Assembly (NCBI GenBank): GCA_005808665.1
Contig: SYLG01000093.1
Location: 1-61,434, forward strand
Length of the DNA stretch: 61,434 nt
Direction: 5' to 3'
DNA from: Planctomycetia bacterium
GTDB lineage: Bacteria; Planctomycetota; Planctomycetia; Gemmatales; Gemmataceae
The notes beneath the pieces were generated by a model. That model ran no database searches. It had not been told where the DNA came from and saw only the letters and a program-made list of their open reading frames with translations. The number at the start of each line of letters is the position of its first letter. Within the stretch, counting starts at the first letter, position 1. Positions 25,943 to 35,486 of the stretch are shown in pieces. A program made the translations under genes and the position numbers.

Positions 25943-27172
25943 GTGTCATTGACCCGTCTGCTGGATCGTTTTCTTGCCTATGTGAAGATCGACAGTCAGG
26001 CCGATTTTCGAGCCAAAACCTATCCCAGTTCTCCCGGTCAACTTCTGGTAGGCCAACTACTCCTCCAGGAATTGCATGCAATGGGCCTTGAGGAAGCATA
26101 CCAGGACAAAAACGGCCTGGTTTATGCCCTGATCCCTGGCAACCCGAAGGCTCCGGCCATTGCCCTTGTCGCCCATGTCGATACTTCGCCGGAATCGCCA
26201 GGCGGTGGCGTTCTCCCCCAGGTCATCAGCCGGTACGATGGCACAGATATTGTACTTCAAGGATCGAAAAAGGTGCTTTCTCCATCCCGGTATCCCGAAC
26301 TGTCCGCTTACTGTGGAAAAACCCTGATCACCTCCGATGGTACCACTCTGCTTGGGGCGGATGACAAGGCTGGCGTCGCCGTGATCATGGAAGCCGCCCA
26401 AAGGCTTTTGGAACAACCCCTTAATCATGGACCCGTCATGCTTTTGTTCACCTGCGACGAGGAAATCGGCCACGGCGTGGACCATGTGGATATTGAACAA
26501 TTGGCAGTCGCCTGTGCCTACACGCTGGACGGGGGGCCCTCGGGTGAACTGGACATCGCCACCTTTTCCGCCGATCGGGCCGAGGTTACCTTTACGGGAA
26601 TCAACCTCCATCCAAGCATAGGCAAAGGGAAAATGATCAATGCCGTCAGGCTTGGAGGCATTTTTCTCGACCGCTTGCCAAGGCACATTTTGAGCCCAGA
26701 AACCACCGAAGGGAGGGAGGGATTCATCCACCCCTATGAGATCCAGGGCGGGGTTGCCCAAACCAGAATCTCTTTGTTACTCCGGGATTTTCAGGCCTCC
26801 GCACTCGACCAACAGGAAGCCATGCTCCAGACCTTGGCCCGGGAAATCGAAACGGAATTTCCCGGAGCAAAGGTCGAAGTGACCAGGCATATTCAGTACC
26901 GCAACATGGCCGAGGGCATGGCCAGGGAACCTCGGGCGGTCACCCTTGCCGAACAGGCCATGAAAAATGCAGGCGTGGTTCCCAACCTCACTTGGGTCAG
27001 GGGCGGAACCGATGGCTCCAGGCTCACCGAACGAGGCCTACCCACCCCAAACATTTTCTGTGGGGAACACAACGCCCACTCTCTTGATGAGTGGTGCTGC
27101 CTGGAAGAGATGGAAGAATCGGTGTTAACCGTATTGGAATTGGTAAAACTGTGGGCCAAAGAACGACGGTAA
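25943..27172 (+). CDS. pepT: Peptidase T (tripeptidase)
   Basis: A 409-residue M20-family zinc exopeptidase. Start GTG 25943 has AAGGA nine bases upstream. The metal-site segments are in order: ALVAHVDTSPE (first His and Asp), LLGADDKAGVAV (bridging Asp), FTCDEEIGHG (catalytic Glu pair), AYTLDGG, and C-terminal FCGEHNAHSLDEW (last His). The lid domain in the middle has the expected length for PepT. It removes the N-terminal residue from tripeptides in the cytoplasm. It stands alone, divergent from the VWA gene. Confidence 0.93.
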   Translation: MSLTRLLDRFLAYVKIDSQADFRAKTYPSSPGQLLVGQLLLQELHAMGLEEAYQDKNGLVYALIPGNPKAPAIALVAHVDTSPESPGGGVLPQVISRYDGTDIVLQGSKKVLSPSRYPELSAYCGKTLITSDGTTLLGADDKAGVAVIMEAAQRLLEQPLNHGPVMLLFTCDEEIGHGVDHVDIEQLAVACAYTLDGGPSGELDIATFSADRAEVTFTGINLHPSIGKGKMINAVRLGGIFLDRLPRHILSPETTEGREGFIHPYEIQGGVAQTRISLLLRDFQASALDQQEAMLQTLAREIETEFPGAKVEVTRHIQYRNMAEGMAREPRAVTLAEQAMKNAGVVPNLTWVRGGTDGSRLTERGLPTPNIFCGEHNAHSLDEWCCLEEMEESVLTVLELVKLWAKERR

Positions 27173-27275
27173 CCACCACTTGCCTGCGAGGTTCCAGACA
27201 ATGGTTGAACCCTCCCACCATCGGCATAGTCTATACTTCGACGACATCCTCCCACCCCGCTAAAGGATACCTTTC

Positions 27276-28745
27276 ATGACTACGAAGCTTTTTCGGGCCA
27301 AAACGCCAATCATCACCCAAACCAAACTGTTCATCAACAATGAATGGGTGGAGCCGATGGACGGTGGCACCCTCGACACCATCAATCCCGCCACGGGGGC
27401 CAAAATCGCCACGGTTTCCACAGCTGGGGTCCGGGATGTGGACAGGGCCGTCCATGCCGCCCGTGCCGCATTGGAAACGGGGCCATGGGGCCGCATGGAT
27501 GCCGCCACCCGGGGCAACCTCCTATTCAAGCTGGCTGGCCTTGTGGAAAAACACGCTGAGGAGCTGGCCGCTCTCGAAGCATTCAACAGCGGCAAAACCA
27601 TTGTCGATAGCCAAGGGGATGTGGGTGCCGTGGTAAACTGGCTCCTCTATTATGGGGGCTGGGCCGACAAAATCGAAGGCAAGACGGTTCCTGTCCGCGG
27701 CAATTTCCTGAGCTACACCCTCCGGCAGCCTGTCGGTGTGGTGGGCCAGATCATCCCCTGGAATTTCCCCTTGCTGATGCTGGCATGGAAATGGGGCCCC
27801 GCCTTGGCCTGTGGCAATTCCATTGTGATGAAAGCCGCGGAGCAGACGCCGCTTACAGCTCTCCGAATGTGCGAATTGGCCCAGGAAGCCGGTTTCCCTG
27901 CCGGGGTGATCAATATGCTCAACGGCCTTGGCGAGGTTACCGGCGATGCCATGGTGGTACACCCCGGAATCGACAAGATCGCCTTTACCGGCCATGTCGA
28001 AACCGCCAAAATCATCCAGAAACGAGCTGCGGATACCCTCAAAAGGACCACTTTTGAACTGGGTGGAAAAAGCCCCAATGTCATCTTTGCTGATTGCGAC
28101 ATGGAAAAAGCGGTCGATGGGGCCTTTCACGCCATCTATTTTCATTGTGGCCAATGTTGCACGGCGGGCAGTCGGCTTTTTGTGGAAAAAAAGATCCAGA
28201 AAGAGTTCGTGGAAAGACTGGCAGTCAAGGCCAAGGCCAGAAAGGTGGGAGATCCCCTGGAAAGCTCTACCCAACAGGGGCCCCAGGTTTCGCAGGAACA
28301 GTTGGACAAAATCCTTGGCTATGTGGAACTAGGCAACAAGGAAGGTGCCAAGTTGGTCGTGGGAGGACAACGCAAGGGCACGGAGGGCTTCTTTGTCGAG
28401 CCAACCATTTTTGACAATGTCACCGACAATATGAGCATTGCCAAAGACGAAATCTTTGGACCCGTGGTCAGCGTGCTTCCTTTTGAAGATTTCGATTCCA
28501 TGCTGGACCGGGCCAATCGTACCCAATACGGCCTTGCCGCCGGGGTTTGGACCAAAGACATCAACAAGGCCCACCTCTACGCCAAGGGGGTCAAAGCGGG
28601 TACGGTTTGGGTCAACTGCTACCATGTTGTGGACACAACCACCCCCTTTGGAGGCTTCAAGATGTCCGGCCAGGGGCGTGAAAATGGGGAGGCCGCCCTG
28701 GAACACTACACCGAAACCAAAACGGTAACCGTGAACCTGGATTAA
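27276..28745 (+). CDS. NAD(P)-dependent aldehyde dehydrogenase
   Basis: A 489-residue ALDH superfamily enzyme with AAAGGA upstream of ATG 27276. Motifs: PWNFPLLMLAWKWGPALACG (cofactor-site start), the general base Glu261 in FELGGKSP, and catalytic Cys295 in GQCCTAGSR. The usual FTGS before the cofactor loop reads FTGH here. Overall pattern fits the class 1/2 and betaine-aldehyde-dehydrogenase-like group, oxidising small or medium aldehydes to acids. It follows pepT by 103 bases and ends at a strong terminator. The physiological aldehyde is not evident from context. Confidence 0.93.
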   Translation: MTTKLFRAKTPIITQTKLFINNEWVEPMDGGTLDTINPATGAKIATVSTAGVRDVDRAVHAARAALETGPWGRMDAATRGNLLFKLAGLVEKHAEELAALEAFNSGKTIVDSQGDVGAVVNWLLYYGGWADKIEGKTVPVRGNFLSYTLRQPVGVVGQIIPWNFPLLMLAWKWGPALACGNSIVMKAAEQTPLTALRMCELAQEAGFPAGVINMLNGLGEVTGDAMVVHPGIDKIAFTGHVETAKIIQKRAADTLKRTTFELGGKSPNVIFADCDMEKAVDGAFHAIYFHCGQCCTAGSRLFVEKKIQKEFVERLAVKAKARKVGDPLESSTQQGPQVSQEQLDKILGYVELGNKEGAKLVVGGQRKGTEGFFVEPTIFDNVTDNMSIAKDEIFGPVVSVLPFEDFDSMLDRANRTQYGLAAGVWTKDINKAHLYAKGVKAGTVWVNCYHVVDTTTPFGGFKMSGQGRENGEAALEHYTETKTVTVNLD

Positions 28746-28770
28746 AAGTCAGCTTTTTTGATTCTCTCCA

Positions 28771-28799
28771 ACAGGGTGCAATTGCACCCTGTTTCTTTT
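28771..28799 (+). terminator. Rho-independent terminator after ALDH gene
   Basis: A perfect 22-base palindrome (ACAGGGTGCAA paired with TTGCACCCTGT) is followed by TTTCTTTT. It starts 26 bases after the aldehyde dehydrogenase stop codon. Confidence 0.8.
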
Positions 28800-29137
28800 C
28801 GCACCGTCGTCCCAATACCTTGGCAACGGATTAGGCGGGCGGAAAGTATCGGCTCTCATTCCCTCCTGAAAAGGGCGCATTGGCCCCGTCCGTTAAGGAG
28901 GGTGGAAGAAGGTTGCTTAGCAGCTGTGATCGCTAACAAAGAATCATCCCTATCAGAAACCATTAGAAACCCTGGATTTGCGTTATAAATATAGCCAATT
29001 CGCCAAAATTTCATTTTTTCTTGAAAAGATTCATCCAAAAGCTAAGGGCCCAGCGTACTATACTTTGAGGGCCTTCAAATTGTCTGAATGGTTCATCTTG
29101 TTCATCTTGTTCATCTTGTTGCAAAGGAAATTTTCAA
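28800..29137. other. Leader region of the surface-protein gene
   Basis: About 340 bases without a supported gene between the terminator and the DUF4214 protein. The second half is AT-rich (for example TTATAAATATAG around 28982) and probably contains the promoter. It ends with a short tandem repeat and a good ribosome site (AAAGGAAAT). Confidence 0.4.
29092..29118 (+). repeat. Tandem repeat of TTCATCTTG, three copies
   Basis: Three exact 9-base units lie end to end at 29092-29100, 29101-29109 and 29110-29118, finishing 19 bases before the start codon of the 990-residue surface protein, inside the presumed leader. Copy-number change would alter leader length without touching the coding frame. 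Confidence 0.85.
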
Positions 29138-32110
29138 ATGCATAAATTCTCCGTTTCCCGCACCCAATCGCGCTTGGTTCTTGAACAACTGGAACAGAGA
29201 TTGACACCTGCCAGTTCCGTCTTTGAGGATCAGGTCACCAACATTTTTCGCTTTGGCCTCAACCGAAATCCCGAGGCGGAAGGACTTCAAGCATTCGTGT
29301 CCAGCTTGGAAGCAGGTAATTCCCTGAAACAGGTGGCCAATGCCATTTTCCAATCGGAGGAGCACCAACGATCTGTGATCACCTCCTATTACCGGGCGTT
29401 TTTGAACCGGGAACCGGACAGTGCCGGTTTGGACGCCTTCCTGGGAGTGGTGAAGGAGGGGGCCAGCTCCGAAGAGGTTCTGGCTGGCTTCCTGAGTTCG
29501 GCCGAATACACAGGTTCCGAAACCAGCGATGAAGCCTATGTGGAACTACTTTATCAACGGATTTTGGGACGAAAGGGAGATGAACAAGGCACAGAGGCCC
29601 ATTTGAAGGCGCTTCAATCGGGCGGAAGTCGTTTTGGGGTTGCACTAACCTTTCTTACCAGTAGGGAAAACGATGCTACCGAGGTGCAGAATCTTTATCA
29701 AAAAATCCTGGGTCGGGACCCCTCTGAGGAAGAAGTGGCCGGTTGGGTTGGCCAATTGGCCCGTCCCGATACCGACCAGGAAGGTGTGATGGTCGGTTTC
29801 CTTTCCTCTTCTGAAGGGGAAAAAAGGCTGGGAGCGGATGTGGTTTTTGGAACCCTTTTAGGAAGTGAAGGTTGGTGGTTAAGGAATTTGGGAATGGATT
29901 CCCTGCCCGGAGCATCAATGGATGAAGAGTCTGGCCAAGCTCGAATTCAGGATTTTGTCGATCGGTTCCGGGCGGTGGAAACATTTTCCAATCCTCTCAA
30001 CCCGGGCCAGGTGGTTGCCCAGTTGCGAGAAGGTAAATTCCCCGACCCCGACGCAAAAAATAAACTCCCCGACAGACCACTTTCAGGCACCAACGGGGCC
30101 TCGGCTTACCCAGATGACTTTCGCAATACCCCTGGCGCCCTGCAGGATGATTTAGCCAACATGGGGATAGAAACAAAGCCCCAATACACGAAATTGTTTG
30201 GACGCTGGGCGGGGAAACCGGAAACCTTAAAGGCCTCAGACCCCTTGAATGTGGAATTCGCTTTTAGCAAATACACGCTCTCCCATTTCTTTGGCATTGA
30301 GGTGGATGCCAATGGGTTGATCACCAGTATTGGAGCTGTTTCGGCATCGGTCCTCTTGGGCAATGAATCAGTGGCCAGAACGCCAGGTTTTGATCCCTTG
30401 AAAAACCCGCTTATCGGGCAAAATATCGAAACCTTAAAACATGAGCAGTTGGGTTTGTATCTGGCAGGGAGGGTTTATAACGATACAACGAAGGGCCTTT
30501 ATGATCAACCCCGCATTGCCCATTTCGGAGTGCTTGCTAACTCTTTGGAACTTCAGTACCAAGCAGCAAAAAACTACCTGTACGGTTTATTGAATAATTA
30601 CGCCAACAACCCTTCTTATAAAGAGACCTTTGCAAAGGCCAAGACCTTGTTCGGCAGCACCCTGGAAATTACAGCCAGCACAGCTGCGTTTGGAATACAA
30701 GCAGGACAAATGTTCAAGAGCAAGTTCAATGCGGGCTTTATTTCGGGCGGTGGTTATGTGAGAGGTGAACAAAATATGTTCGGACTAATTTCCGCTCTCG
30801 TCCAGGCGAACGAATCACCAGGTGTAACGGTAATCTGGAAAGCACCAGTTGGCCCTGACTTTACATATGTTGGCATCAAAAGAGTGGATAGTGGAAATCC
30901 GGTGGAAAAGGTCTTTACGATGGACAAAACTCCAACGAATTATACGGATGGTTACCCTTCTATGGTCCACTATGGAGCTGTGATGAGTGCCACCCCTATT
31001 GACGACCTAATAAACGATCCAAAAGCCTGGGGGGTGACCGACCAAACCGGCATTATGGGGTACGAGCGCCACGATGAGACTCATTTGCAAAAGGGTGAGG
31101 GAACTTTACCAACAGGGGAACCAGCCTATTCCTACACTTACGAGGGGTTGGGGAACGATCAAACGCTCAAAATGAACGGAAGTTCTTCCTACCGGATAGC
31201 GCCGCCTACGCCAAACGCATCGGTTGATCCGATTAAGGTGACCAATGAAGGATATACGGCCCCTGGAGATGGGAATAATGACCAATCGGTTATTGCCGAC
31301 CAAAAAATCGACATGTCCGCCTTTGAAAAAGCGCCTACTAACATAAATGACTTCAAACAGGCCTATGATAACATGTTCTATGTGGATACCAGGAAGGCAC
31401 CATTTAAGATCGCTCATGTCTCCGACAAGAGTTTTGTTCCCCCGACCCCGGCGGAGGGGGGCCTTTACATGTATTATGTCAACGGGGCGGGGGGAACGGT
31501 CGCAGGTGCGAATAAAATCATTAATTCGGATTCCGGATTGTATGGTCCTCCTGGTAAGTACTCCTATCGTGTTAATGTCGCTAACCTGGACATCTTGGGC
31601 CAATCAGCCGATCCAAAAGTATTTGGCGAACACTTTATCATGACCCCCCTCCCGCCGCCCGCCCAAGGAAGCGGAATCATCGATGCCGGTGGCCTGACCG
31701 CCAGCCTTTCTTTAGAAACCAACACTTCCCTAACCAAAGTACTTTTGGGAAAGGGCACCAACCAGATCGATGCCGGTAGCGTGGGGACCGGGATCCTGTA
31801 TGTAATGAATTCCGGGATGGCCGCCGGAGTCAGTTCCACCGTGTTTAGCGGCTTGCGCCTGGGAATCGATAAGGTGGATCTGACCAAATTTGGTGCGGTT
31901 AAAAATCTCACCCTCAATGTGATTGCGGCTTTTAACAACAAGGTCGGTAATTCCTCAACGAAGGATCTATATCCCCAATACACCAATACGGTCGAGGTTT
32001 CGTTCATTGCAGGCGGGAAAGCCTACAAATTCCTGGTGCTGGATGCAGGACAAACCCCAACCGAGGATAGTGCCTTGGTGGCAGCTGTTCGTTCCTCGAT
32101 CCAAGCCTGA
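29138..32110 (+). CDS. Large surface protein with DUF4214 repeats
   Basis: A 990-residue protein. The N-terminus MHKFSVSRTQSRLVLEQLEQ then RLTPAS is the planctomycete LExLExRLTPA-type export or surface signature that replaces a usual signal peptide. Residues about 30-235 hold four DUF4214-like helical repeats: VTNIFRFGLNRNPEAEGLQA, ITSYYRAFLNREPDSAGLDA, VELLYQRILGRKGDEQGTEA and QNLYQKILGRDPSEEEVAGW. The following ~550 residues match nothing I recognise. The last ~150 (from SGIIDAGGLTASLSLETN, through LGKGTNQIDAGSVGTG) resemble the beta-strand repeat ends of secreted adhesin or RTX-like proteins. DUF4214 is known from secreted and S-layer-like proteins. Ribosome site AAAGGAAAT precedes the ATG. 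Confidence 0.82.
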   Translation: MHKFSVSRTQSRLVLEQLEQRLTPASSVFEDQVTNIFRFGLNRNPEAEGLQAFVSSLEAGNSLKQVANAIFQSEEHQRSVITSYYRAFLNREPDSAGLDAFLGVVKEGASSEEVLAGFLSSAEYTGSETSDEAYVELLYQRILGRKGDEQGTEAHLKALQSGGSRFGVALTFLTSRENDATEVQNLYQKILGRDPSEEEVAGWVGQLARPDTDQEGVMVGFLSSSEGEKRLGADVVFGTLLGSEGWWLRNLGMDSLPGASMDEESGQARIQDFVDRFRAVETFSNPLNPGQVVAQLREGKFPDPDAKNKLPDRPLSGTNGASAYPDDFRNTPGALQDDLANMGIETKPQYTKLFGRWAGKPETLKASDPLNVEFAFSKYTLSHFFGIEVDANGLITSIGAVSASVLLGNESVARTPGFDPLKNPLIGQNIETLKHEQLGLYLAGRVYNDTTKGLYDQPRIAHFGVLANSLELQYQAAKNYLYGLLNNYANNPSYKETFAKAKTLFGSTLEITASTAAFGIQAGQMFKSKFNAGFISGGGYVRGEQNMFGLISALVQANESPGVTVIWKAPVGPDFTYVGIKRVDSGNPVEKVFTMDKTPTNYTDGYPSMVHYGAVMSATPIDDLINDPKAWGVTDQTGIMGYERHDETHLQKGEGTLPTGEPAYSYTYEGLGNDQTLKMNGSSSYRIAPPTPNASVDPIKVTNEGYTAPGDGNNDQSVIADQKIDMSAFEKAPTNINDFKQAYDNMFYVDTRKAPFKIAHVSDKSFVPPTPAEGGLYMYYVNGAGGTVAGANKIINSDSGLYGPPGKYSYRVNVANLDILGQSADPKVFGEHFIMTPLPPPAQGSGIIDAGGLTASLSLETNTSLTKVLLGKGTNQIDAGSVGTGILYVMNSGMAAGVSSTVFSGLRLGIDKVDLTKFGAVKNLTLNVIAAFNNKVGNSSTKDLYPQYTNTVEVSFIAGGKAYKFLVLDAGQTPTEDSALVAAVRSSIQA

Positions 32111-32151
32111 ACGGGACCATTGGCTCGTTAGGCAACATGGCAATCCAAGAA

Positions 32152-32184
32152 AGGCCCCTGAACCATCAGGGGCCTCCTTTTTTT
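32152..32184 (+). terminator. Rho-independent terminator after surface-protein gene
   Basis: A perfect 10-base-pair stem (AGGCCCCTGA with TCAGGGGCCT) with a four-base loop is followed by CCTTTTTTTT. It lies 41 bases after the stop codon. Confidence 0.85.
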
Positions 32185-32228
32185 GGATACTGAATATCCT
32201 TCAAGGATAATAATGCCGTTGGCACGGC

Positions 32229-33608
32229 TTACTTTCCCGGAATCAGTTCCAGGCACACCAAACGGTCGCGGCCCCGGACATAAAGCAGGCCGTGGCTAAG
32301 GACCGGGGCGGCCCATGCAGGGTACCGTAACAACAAACGCCCGGTGCCATCCACCGGATCGAGCCTGGCCAACTCGGTAAACTTGTCCTTGTCTGCCCTA
32401 AGGAGGTGCAAATTCCCCCGTTCCCCAAGCACCAACAATTTGTCTTCAATAGACAACATTGAGGTCCGGCCCAAACCGGGCTCCCGCCACCGCACCTTTC
32501 CGGTTTCAAAATCAAGTGCCCTAAGCTCAGCGTTCCCCTCATGGCGACCAGAACAACCATAAAGGACTCCCTCGCGAAGGATGGGAGTGCTCCAATGGGA
32601 TTGAAGGGACTTGTTTCGTCCCCGTTCCTCATCCGACCAAACAACTTTGGGAGTACCTTGTTCCACCTGAAGCAGGACCGAACCTGGGCCATAACATTCG
32701 GACAACAGGATCCGATTGCCTGAAACCACAGGGTTGGTAGCATTGACACTTTCCAGGTTTTCCGCCCGCAAAGGATAATGAAAAAGTTCCCGTCCGGTAG
32801 CCGAGTCGAGGCCATAAAGGCCTTGTCTTGCAAAAAGCAAGATTTGCGATCCTGTAAATCCTGGTAAATTGGCCTTTGCGGGACTGGCGTAACTTGCCAG
32901 GGCATTGGTCGATTGCCAGAGGATTTTGCCCGTGGAGGCATCAAAGGCCACTGCCCCCGACCCATTGCCTTTGAGTGCCCTAACATCATCATCAGTTGAA
33001 CCGGGGGGACTTCCCCCGACTTGCACGATCACCCGTTCCCCATGTCCATCGCTCACCACCAGTGGGGCACTTCCCGCCCCGAAAAAATTTTGCACCACCC
33101 CAAAGGTCTGACGGGTGTCCACTCTCCAAAGTGCTTTACCCGTGGTGGCATCCAGGGCAACCACTATTCCCTCAGGGCCCATATGAAACAGGCGATTGCC
33201 ACGGATAACAGGGCTGGCCCGGGCTCCCCCATCGTAGCCATATTTGTCCTGGTAATCACTTTTGTATTCATGGGACCAAAGTTCCTTTCCCGTTTCGGCA
33301 TTCAGGGCGAAAACGCGCATGCTGTTGGCAATGCGTTCCGAAAGAAAAAGCCTGCCTCGGGAGATAACAGGCGGGGCATAACCCTCCCCCAGGGTTTTGT
33401 TCCACAAGAGAGGCAGGCGTACCTCGCCTTTGAAATCAGGCAAGCCTTTTTCAGGGGAGGTGCCATTTCCCATTGGGCCGAGGAACTCCTCCCAATCCGA
33501 AGCACCTTGGGGCGCCAATCGACTGCGTAGGCCAGGAGGTGATTCGGACAAGGCGGTTGGCTCAAGCCCTTGGCTACTCAAGCAAAAAAGCCAAAACCAA
33601 AAAATCAT
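32229..33608 (-). CDS. Exported PQQ-type beta-propeller protein (BamB-like)
   Basis: A 459-residue protein. Start 33608 gives a short signal sequence (MIFWFWLFCLSSQG). Repeated blades carry the PQQ/BamB tryptophan-docking pattern: FALNAETGKELWSHEY, VALDATTGKALWRVDT, VAFDASTGKILWQST, YGLDSATGRELFHYPL, RALDFETGKVRWREP. The count is about seven or eight blades. Catalytic residues of PQQ alcohol dehydrogenases are not evident, so it is more likely a scaffold or binding protein of the kind annotated in planctomycetes as outer-membrane assembly-like. It is divergent from the DUF1593 gene. Confidence 0.85.
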   Translation of the reverse strand: MIFWFWLFCLSSQGLEPTALSESPPGLRSRLAPQGASDWEEFLGPMGNGTSPEKGLPDFKGEVRLPLLWNKTLGEGYAPPVISRGRLFLSERIANSMRVFALNAETGKELWSHEYKSDYQDKYGYDGGARASPVIRGNRLFHMGPEGIVVALDATTGKALWRVDTRQTFGVVQNFFGAGSAPLVVSDGHGERVIVQVGGSPPGSTDDDVRALKGNGSGAVAFDASTGKILWQSTNALASYASPAKANLPGFTGSQILLFARQGLYGLDSATGRELFHYPLRAENLESVNATNPVVSGNRILLSECYGPGSVLLQVEQGTPKVVWSDEERGRNKSLQSHWSTPILREGVLYGCSGRHEGNAELRALDFETGKVRWREPGLGRTSMLSIEDKLLVLGERGNLHLLRADKDKFTELARLDPVDGTGRLLLRYPAWAAPVLSHGLLYVRGRDRLVCLELIPGK

Positions 33609-33857
33609 GGATTCCCCCGTTTCATCCACACACCACAATCATGAGTTTTTGAGGTTATAGTTCAACAGGCCTGTTTTCGCAAGTCATAGCCTCTGTTCGG
33701 GCCGAGTCCTCCTGGAACAAACCTTGGAGAAATCGCAACTTGACAAAACCTGGCCCTAATGGGGTCGCCCCAAAGGCATAGAATTTTCGGTATAAAGGGC
33801 CGAATGGCTGCTGGAAACCTGTCCGGTAAAGGTAAACCCATCGCCAAGGGGGAATGG

Positions 33858-35285
33858 ATGAACCATTCAATCGCCAAGAATCTATCGGATTTTGTTAACC
33901 GGGTTGCCTTGTTCCGGTTTTTGGTTTTACCTTTGGTTTTCGCTTTGTGTTCCTTGGTAGGGGCCACCGAAACTATCCTAAACCTGTCCGACTCCAAAGC
34001 GAAGTCACCCCCTGGCAAGGCAAAACTCCGTGTATTTGTGGAAACCGATGCCGGGGGAGATCCGGACGATGAACAGTCGATGGTTCGTTTTCTCCTTTAT
34101 GCCAAGGAATGGGACATCGAAGGGATTATCTGCACCCTCTCCGTTGCCCGAAAGGGGGAGAACCTCAATCCGGAAAGAACAGGCCTTGGTATTGTCAGGA
34201 GACTCATCCAAGCCTATGGCGCCTGTTTCCCTAATCTGTTGCTCCATGACCCAGATTATCCCAAGCCGGAATGGTTGTTGGAGCGGACGGTTTCTGGCTA
34301 TGAGGATAGCGAGGAAGGGGTAAATCGGATCGTAGCTGCGGTGGATGCTCCGGACCCCCGACCCATTTGGTTTATGAACTGGGGCACGGCAGGTTCTGCG
34401 TCCAGCAGCCTCAAACGGGCTCTTGACAGGGTTCTCAAAGAGCGAGGTCCAAGCGGTTACGCTGCATTCAAAAAGCGAATCTGCCTCAGCAGCTCGGACC
34501 AATTTGGGGAACACACGACCAGGATCCTCCCTCCCTTCCCCATCTGGGTGGACACCTTTCGGCCTGAAATGGACAAAAGGCGATGGTATTGGCGTTTTTC
34601 TGCCATTACGGCCAAGGCCGGGGGGTTTGACATCCAACGGGACATGCTAACCGGGCATGGGCCGTTGGGTGCCCTCTACCCAACGAATACGACCCATAAG
34701 CAAAAAGAGGGGGATTCGATGTCGTTTCTGTATCTGGTGCCGACCGGCATGAACGATCCCCGCCACCCCAATTGGGGCAGTTGGGCGGGCCGCTATGGTC
34801 CCAATCCCGCCCAAAAAGGTTTGCCCTATTACTGGGCAAATCAGCCAGACACCTGGCAAGGGACGACCCATCGCGAAAACAGCCTGATTCGCTTTGCCGT
34901 GGATTTGCAAAACGATTTTCGGGCCCGTCTGGAGTATTGTGTAAAGCCATTCAAAGGGGCCAATCATCCACCGCAGGTTATCCTTAACCAGATCCACGGG
35001 ACTGAAATCGTTCACCTGGCGGTTACCCCGGGGCAATCCCAAAAAATGAGTGCGGTTGGGTCGAAGGACCCGGATGGAAACGCCCTTTCTTATGATTGGA
35101 GGGTCTATGCGGAAGCAGGATCCTATCCAGGAAAAGTAACCGTTCAAAACGCTAACAACCCAGAGGCGGAAATAACCCTACCCAAGGATTTGGGGTCGGA
35201 TTCGATTCACATTCTTCTGACCGTGAAAGATTCAGGAATTCCCTCCCTTACGAGGTATCGCCGGGTGGTATTCACCGCAAAATAA
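33858..35285 (+). CDS. Exported DUF1593 protein (nucleoside-hydrolase-like)
   Basis: A 475-residue protein. ATG 33858 (MNHSIAKNLSDF) has AAGGGGGAA upstream and leads into a signal segment FRFLVLPLVFALCSLVGATE; the frame is open further upstream but without support. The core RVFVETDAGGDPDDEQSMVR is the calcium-binding aspartate cluster of the inosine-uridine nucleoside hydrolase fold, in its DUF1593 form. A C-terminal Ig-like domain (about 400-475) begins AVGSKDPDGNALSYDWRVY. DUF1593 proteins are secreted and often linked with plant polysaccharide degradation; substrate unknown. Confidence 0.85.
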   Translation: MNHSIAKNLSDFVNRVALFRFLVLPLVFALCSLVGATETILNLSDSKAKSPPGKAKLRVFVETDAGGDPDDEQSMVRFLLYAKEWDIEGIICTLSVARKGENLNPERTGLGIVRRLIQAYGACFPNLLLHDPDYPKPEWLLERTVSGYEDSEEGVNRIVAAVDAPDPRPIWFMNWGTAGSASSSLKRALDRVLKERGPSGYAAFKKRICLSSSDQFGEHTTRILPPFPIWVDTFRPEMDKRRWYWRFSAITAKAGGFDIQRDMLTGHGPLGALYPTNTTHKQKEGDSMSFLYLVPTGMNDPRHPNWGSWAGRYGPNPAQKGLPYYWANQPDTWQGTTHRENSLIRFAVDLQNDFRARLEYCVKPFKGANHPPQVILNQIHGTEIVHLAVTPGQSQKMSAVGSKDPDGNALSYDWRVYAEAGSYPGKVTVQNANNPEAEITLPKDLGSDSIHILLTVKDSGIPSLTRYRRVVFTAK

Positions 35286-35486
35286 TGGGCGTTTTGCGTT
35301 TTTGGCAAAGTTTTTTTGCCCTCGATTGGTAGCCAGGCAACTCCAAGGGTTGAGACACCCCCCATCACCTCGGCCAATACGGAAACAAACAGGGGGGGGG
35401 AGATTGGCCAATAAATGCTGGCAAAGGGCTTATCGTTTGTGGTATATTAAACCTACCTGCCTTGCCCTTTTAGGGATACCTGATTT

